From contig NW_024466512.1 in the NCBI RefSeq assembly GCF_017591425.1, positions 22,249,501 through 22,313,500 of the forward strand: DNA of 64,000 nucleotides, in the 5' to 3' direction. The position numbers were made by a program, and so were the translations under genes. The notes below the pieces were generated by a model. That model was given only the letters and a program-made list of their open reading frames with translations. It made no database searches and was not told where the DNA came from. Below are positions 1 through 64,000 of this stretch, piece by piece; position 1 is the stretch's first letter, and the number at the start of each line of letters is the position of its first letter. Source of the DNA: Ochotona curzoniae. Lineage: Eukaryota > Chordata > Mammalia > Lagomorpha > Ochotonidae.

Positions 1-60794
<60,794 letters not shown>

Positions 60795-60929
60795 GGGGAG
60801 GCAGAGGAGCGGGAGCAGCGCGGCCGCCGCCGCCGTGTCGCCTCGCAAACTCAACTTCAGGACTTGAGGAGAAAAGGGAGGGACGGTGGGGGAGGGAGAG
60901 TGAGCGGGCGCCGGGCTGCTGCGGGGCGC

Positions 60930-60938
60930 GCGGGGGCG
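60930..60938 (+). promoter_or_regulatory. EGR/WT1-type site in the PAX2 leader
   Basis: The 9-mer GCGGGGGCG matches the EGR1/WT1 zinc-finger consensus. It lies about 136 bp upstream of the PAX2 ATG in the presumed leader. WT1 is known to repress Pax2 during kidney development through 5' untranslated sequence, so the position is suggestive. A single motif in GC-rich DNA can also arise by chance. Confidence 0.45.
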
Positions 60939-61033
60939 GAGAGTTGGGGGGGGGAGCCGCGCTGCGCTCCCCGCCGGGGCTGGCCACCGCAGTGGCCGCA
61001 ACTTCCCACCGTCGGGGCGTCGGGGCTGGGCGG

Positions 61034-61087
61034 TCAGCAGAGCGGCTCCGGGGCGGTGGGCCGGGCCAGGGGGGCCGGGGGACGCAT
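61034..61087 (-). other. Upstream ORF in the PAX2 leader (17 codons)
   Basis: An ATG at 61085-61087 in the context GAGCCATGC (G at -3) opens a 17-codon frame (MRPPAPLARPTAPEPLC) closed by TGA at 61034-61036. This is 240 nt before the main start and out of frame with it. If transcribed, it could lower or modulate PAX2 translation. Its length and proline-rich composition suggest the act of translation matters, not the peptide. Confidence 0.4.
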
Positions 61088-61150
61088 GGCTCGCGCGAGC
61101 GGCTGCTGCTGCGGCCGGGGGGCTGAAGCCAGGCGGGGCGGGCGACTCGC

Positions 61151-61174
61151 TCAGCTCCCTCGGAACCCGGTCAT
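61151..61174 (-). other. Minimal upstream ORF in the PAX2 leader (7 codons)
   Basis: ATG at 61172-61174 in weak context (C at -3), encoding MTGFRGS then TGA. It lies just before the 17-codon upstream ORF. It matters only if the transcript begins upstream of 61174. Confidence 0.3.
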
Positions 61175-61812
61175 CCGAGAGCCGGCGGTCGGAGAGAGGG
61201 CGCGGGGAGGGGGGCGGCCCGAAGGCGCTGCGAGGGGAGCGGGGCCGCTCCAAGTGCGGCGAGTTGGCGAAGTTGGCAGAGAAGTAGCAATCCCCGGGAT
61301 GTCCAAGCGGGCGCCCGCGCGAGGGGAGCGCGCGAACCGGGCCCCCGCCCCCGGAAAAGGCTGGCGTAAGCTGCCGCGGCCGCGAAGCCGGACAGGAGGG
61401 AGGGAGACGAGCAGCGCCGGCAGCTGCGGGCTGGCCCCAGGTGGGTTGCGGCTGCGAGAAGACACGGCCGGAGACTGGAGCCCGGGCTCCCGGTGTGTGT
61501 CTCTCTAAAAGCTGCAAAGCCCCCTCCAGACCCCCTCCCCCTCCCGCGCCGGGAGATGGATGACTTGTCAGACAAAGGCAATAGATTCCACCACTCTGTG
61601 ATTCGCCAGCGCCGGAGCCCCGAGCTTCGGCGAGGAGGGCCCCGCGCCTGTCACTCCGGTGCCGGCGAGGGGAGGGCCGGGGAGGAGGAGTGGGGGATAA
61701 CGGGAGGGAGGGAGCGAGCAGTGGGCAAAGGAAGAAGGAGGGAGGGGAGCGGGCCAGCGGGAGGAGGAACGAGAGCCCAGGATTAAAACTACACCGAGAA
61801 ATGAAACTCGCT

Positions 61813-61855
61813 GATAAGATAAACGTTAGATAAGGATAAAGAGCGAGCGGCCAAT
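61813..61855. promoter_or_regulatory. Cluster of four GATA motifs with an adjacent CCAAT box
   Basis: GATAAG at 61813 and 61829 and GATAAA at 61818 and 61835 lie within 28 bp, all in the same orientation, with CCAAT at 61851-61855. The block is AT-rich inside a GC-rich CpG island, suggesting constraint on motif content. GATA factors act with PAX2 in nephric duct, inner ear and hindbrain. Direct control here is inference. Confidence 0.5.
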
Positions 61856-62640
61856 CTAATGAATATTCAGGCAACGACGCAGGGCCGCGGAGCGCGCTGC
61901 TGCGCTGGGGAACAGGGCTGAGTCTCACCTCGCCCAGCCGTGCCATCCACCGGCCAGTGACCGCAGACTGCATGGCCCGGACCTAGTCCTAATCCCATTA
62001 TCCTGAGCTCCCGTTCCTTCCCGGCTCTTTCTACCTCTCGCCTGTCCCTTCCCTTTCGCCTTTCCCTCCCGTGCAGAGGTGCCTCGCCACCCACGCACCA
62101 CCCCCATTTCTCATTCTGGAGCTAGGTACTCAGCAGATTGTCCGTCCCCGTCCGCTGGCGGCCGCCTCTCGGGCGGGGCCTCTCCTGTCCCCTTTGCCCT
62201 TTCGGATCTGGACAGTCCAGAACGCTTGGTTTAGAACCTAGCTGGAGACCTCCGGCGGCGAGGACCCACCTGCCTCGGTGGGACACTACAGCCGGCGGGA
62301 AAGCCACGGAGACTTGGCTCCTGGAACTCTCAGGGGTACCTGGGATGGGGGAGAGGGACAGAGTGGCGCGGCAGGTCGCTGACCACAGAAAATGTGGGAG
62401 ACCAAGGCTCGCTCTCCCCGGCTGGGGAGAAGCGCAGCCTGAGAAGGCGGCTGAGCGCCGCCCGCCGCCAGCTCGGCGGATCCGGAGCGAGCGCAGGAGA
62501 CGCAGCGCGCCGGCCTGGCCCCACTTCAGCCGGGAGCCGCTGGCCCAGCCTCCGCAGCCCTCGCCGGCGTTCGCTGCGGCCGCTCGCACGCACCAGGCAG
62601 GAGAAGCCCTTTGTCTCCTAACTGGTTAAGTACAGAATAT

Positions 62641-64000
62641 CCAGGAGATCTTTATGAAATATTTTCCCTCGTCTCATAAATCATCTTGGCACTTCAGCTG
62701 ATGTTTTAACTCACTCTCCCTCCATCGCTCCCTCCCCCTGCTTTCCCGGGTCTGCGAAAGGGCGGACCGGAGAAATCTGCGCGACGCTCTAGTCGCCCGG
62801 ACCTGAGGTTCCTCCCGTCCATCGGCAGCCCTGGACAGCGCGGCGCACTCGTGCCCCTGTCCTTTGGCTGGAACTTGGGAAGATGATGGGATCTGGCACT
62901 GCGTCGTTCCGACTCAGTCCATTTTGGCGTGATGCGTTCTTGGCATTTTGTGCCCGGGTTTCCAGGGAACCCTTATCCCTTGGGTGGAGTTCGGGCCCAC
63001 AGTCAGCCCAGTGTGGTTCTAAGTATCTCAGTTCTGCCGGGATCCTGGAATTTGCCCTCCCTCCTGCATCTTCTTGAGCATAAAGGCGTTTAACCTACCT
63101 GCAGACGTAACTCGCGAGGGAGGCATAGCCCTCTTCCCTGACGGCCCTGTCAGCCCCGACCCCCACTTTCCTAATGCGCCCGGTCTGTTCCCTGGGGCCC
63201 CGGGCTAAAGACGCGGGGTCCTGCACCGAAGGTCAGGTTTTTTCTCTCAAGGCCTGCAGATGGCGCTCCCGGGTTTGCTTTGGCCTGGCAACCCCACGAA
63301 CACGCACTAACTTTGTGTGGGGCGCGCGGGGAGGTCAGGGGAGAAGTTCCTGCAGCCTGAGGGGAAGATCTCTCAGGCTTGGGAACGTCGCTCAGGTGCC
63401 TATAACGCGTGCAGAGTTGGGTTTCCTTCCAGGAGATGAGTGCTGAGGAATGGGAGGGGGTGGCTGAGGAAGGGTCCTTGTCCAGGGCAGCTGAGAACTG
63501 AAGGGGCCCTTGCCATAGGTCTCCAAGTGTTGGTCCTGCTGAAGTTAAGCCTGCAGAAACCTCAAGTAGTCTAAGTACAAGATTGTGGGTGCCCCCCGCC
63601 CGATTTCTCTAGAACGAACCAGATGCAGTCTTAGGTCCCACAAGCATCAAGCCTGTTCGCTTCCTGGGCAATGTTTTTCCCCATTTTGTTCAAGTGCACA
63701 AAGTGGACTGGAACTTGCACTCTCAGCTATTCCTCAAGTGCACCCTGAGGGATGAGGATCCATCTACCTGCTTGGCCCTGCTCCCCGGTCCCAGCTCCCC
63801 CTGCCCAGGGGGCAGCTCCCTCCTTAGCTGAAGACCCCCCCCCCAAACACACACACAGCCAGAAAGTCAAAGAGCAAATCTCCCCCCACCCGTGGGGACA
63901 GTCCCGGAGGAAGAGCTGGCCTTTCCCTCTGCCTCTCCCCTTCCAGCTCTTTTTCTCTAGTGGAGTGGGGGGAGGGGGGTCAGAAAGGGGAAAAAGGGGA
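62641..64000. other. 5' flank of PAX2
   Basis: This is unique sequence with no supported gene or lineage-specific repeat. An AT-rich block at 62625-62720 (CTTTATGAAATATTTTCC, CATAAATCATC) interrupts the GC-rich surroundings and may be a proximal regulatory element. A C-run with short CA repeats is at 63833-63860, and a G-rich tail with GGGG runs at 63966-64000 could form a G-quadruplex. Confidence 0.5.

Overview
The window is vertebrate nuclear DNA and carries the 5' two-thirds of PAX2 on the minus strand. Paired-domain, octapeptide and partial-homeodomain sequences read in order across eight GT-AG exons, and the start codon and seven internal exon junctions keep frame. The N-terminus beginning MDMHCKADPFSAMH separates PAX2 from PAX5 and PAX8. 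The repeats point to a lagomorph: many tRNA-derived C-type SINEs of the lagomorph kind, and the youngest (38718-39056) looks more like the pika (Ochotona) than the rabbit subtype. The species call is inference from remembered repeat families.

Layout, right to left, as the gene is transcribed: 61974-64000 is 5' flank. About 60720-62640 is a CpG-rich promoter and leader region with a GATA-motif cluster, a CCAAT box, an EGR/WT1-type site and two short upstream ORFs. Exon 1 is 60752-60794 (coding part), exon 2 57156-57324 and exon 3 56264-56461. Intron 3 is very large (26.5 kb) and holds most of the lineage-specific SINEs plus several AT-rich candidate regulatory blocks. Exon 4 is 29717-29802 and exon 5 28157-28276. 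Exon 6 (23206-23274) is a frame-neutral 69-nt cassette exon, followed by a 17.6 kb intron. Exon 7 is 5388-5563 and exon 8 3184-3310. The left end, 1-3183, is the start of intron 8. Exons encoding the C-terminal transactivation region are not in the window.

The visible coding sequence is 988 nt (329 codons plus one base) with exon 6, or 919 nt without it. No other protein-coding gene, tRNA, rRNA or CRISPR array could be supported. Everything else is intron or flank: lagomorph SINEs, ancient MIR and L2 fragments, one Tigger-like DNA transposon relic, microsatellites, and a set of AT-rich, homeodomain- and POU-motif-rich blocks that look like conserved developmental enhancers. The enhancer calls rest on base composition and motifs only, because no alignment could be run.
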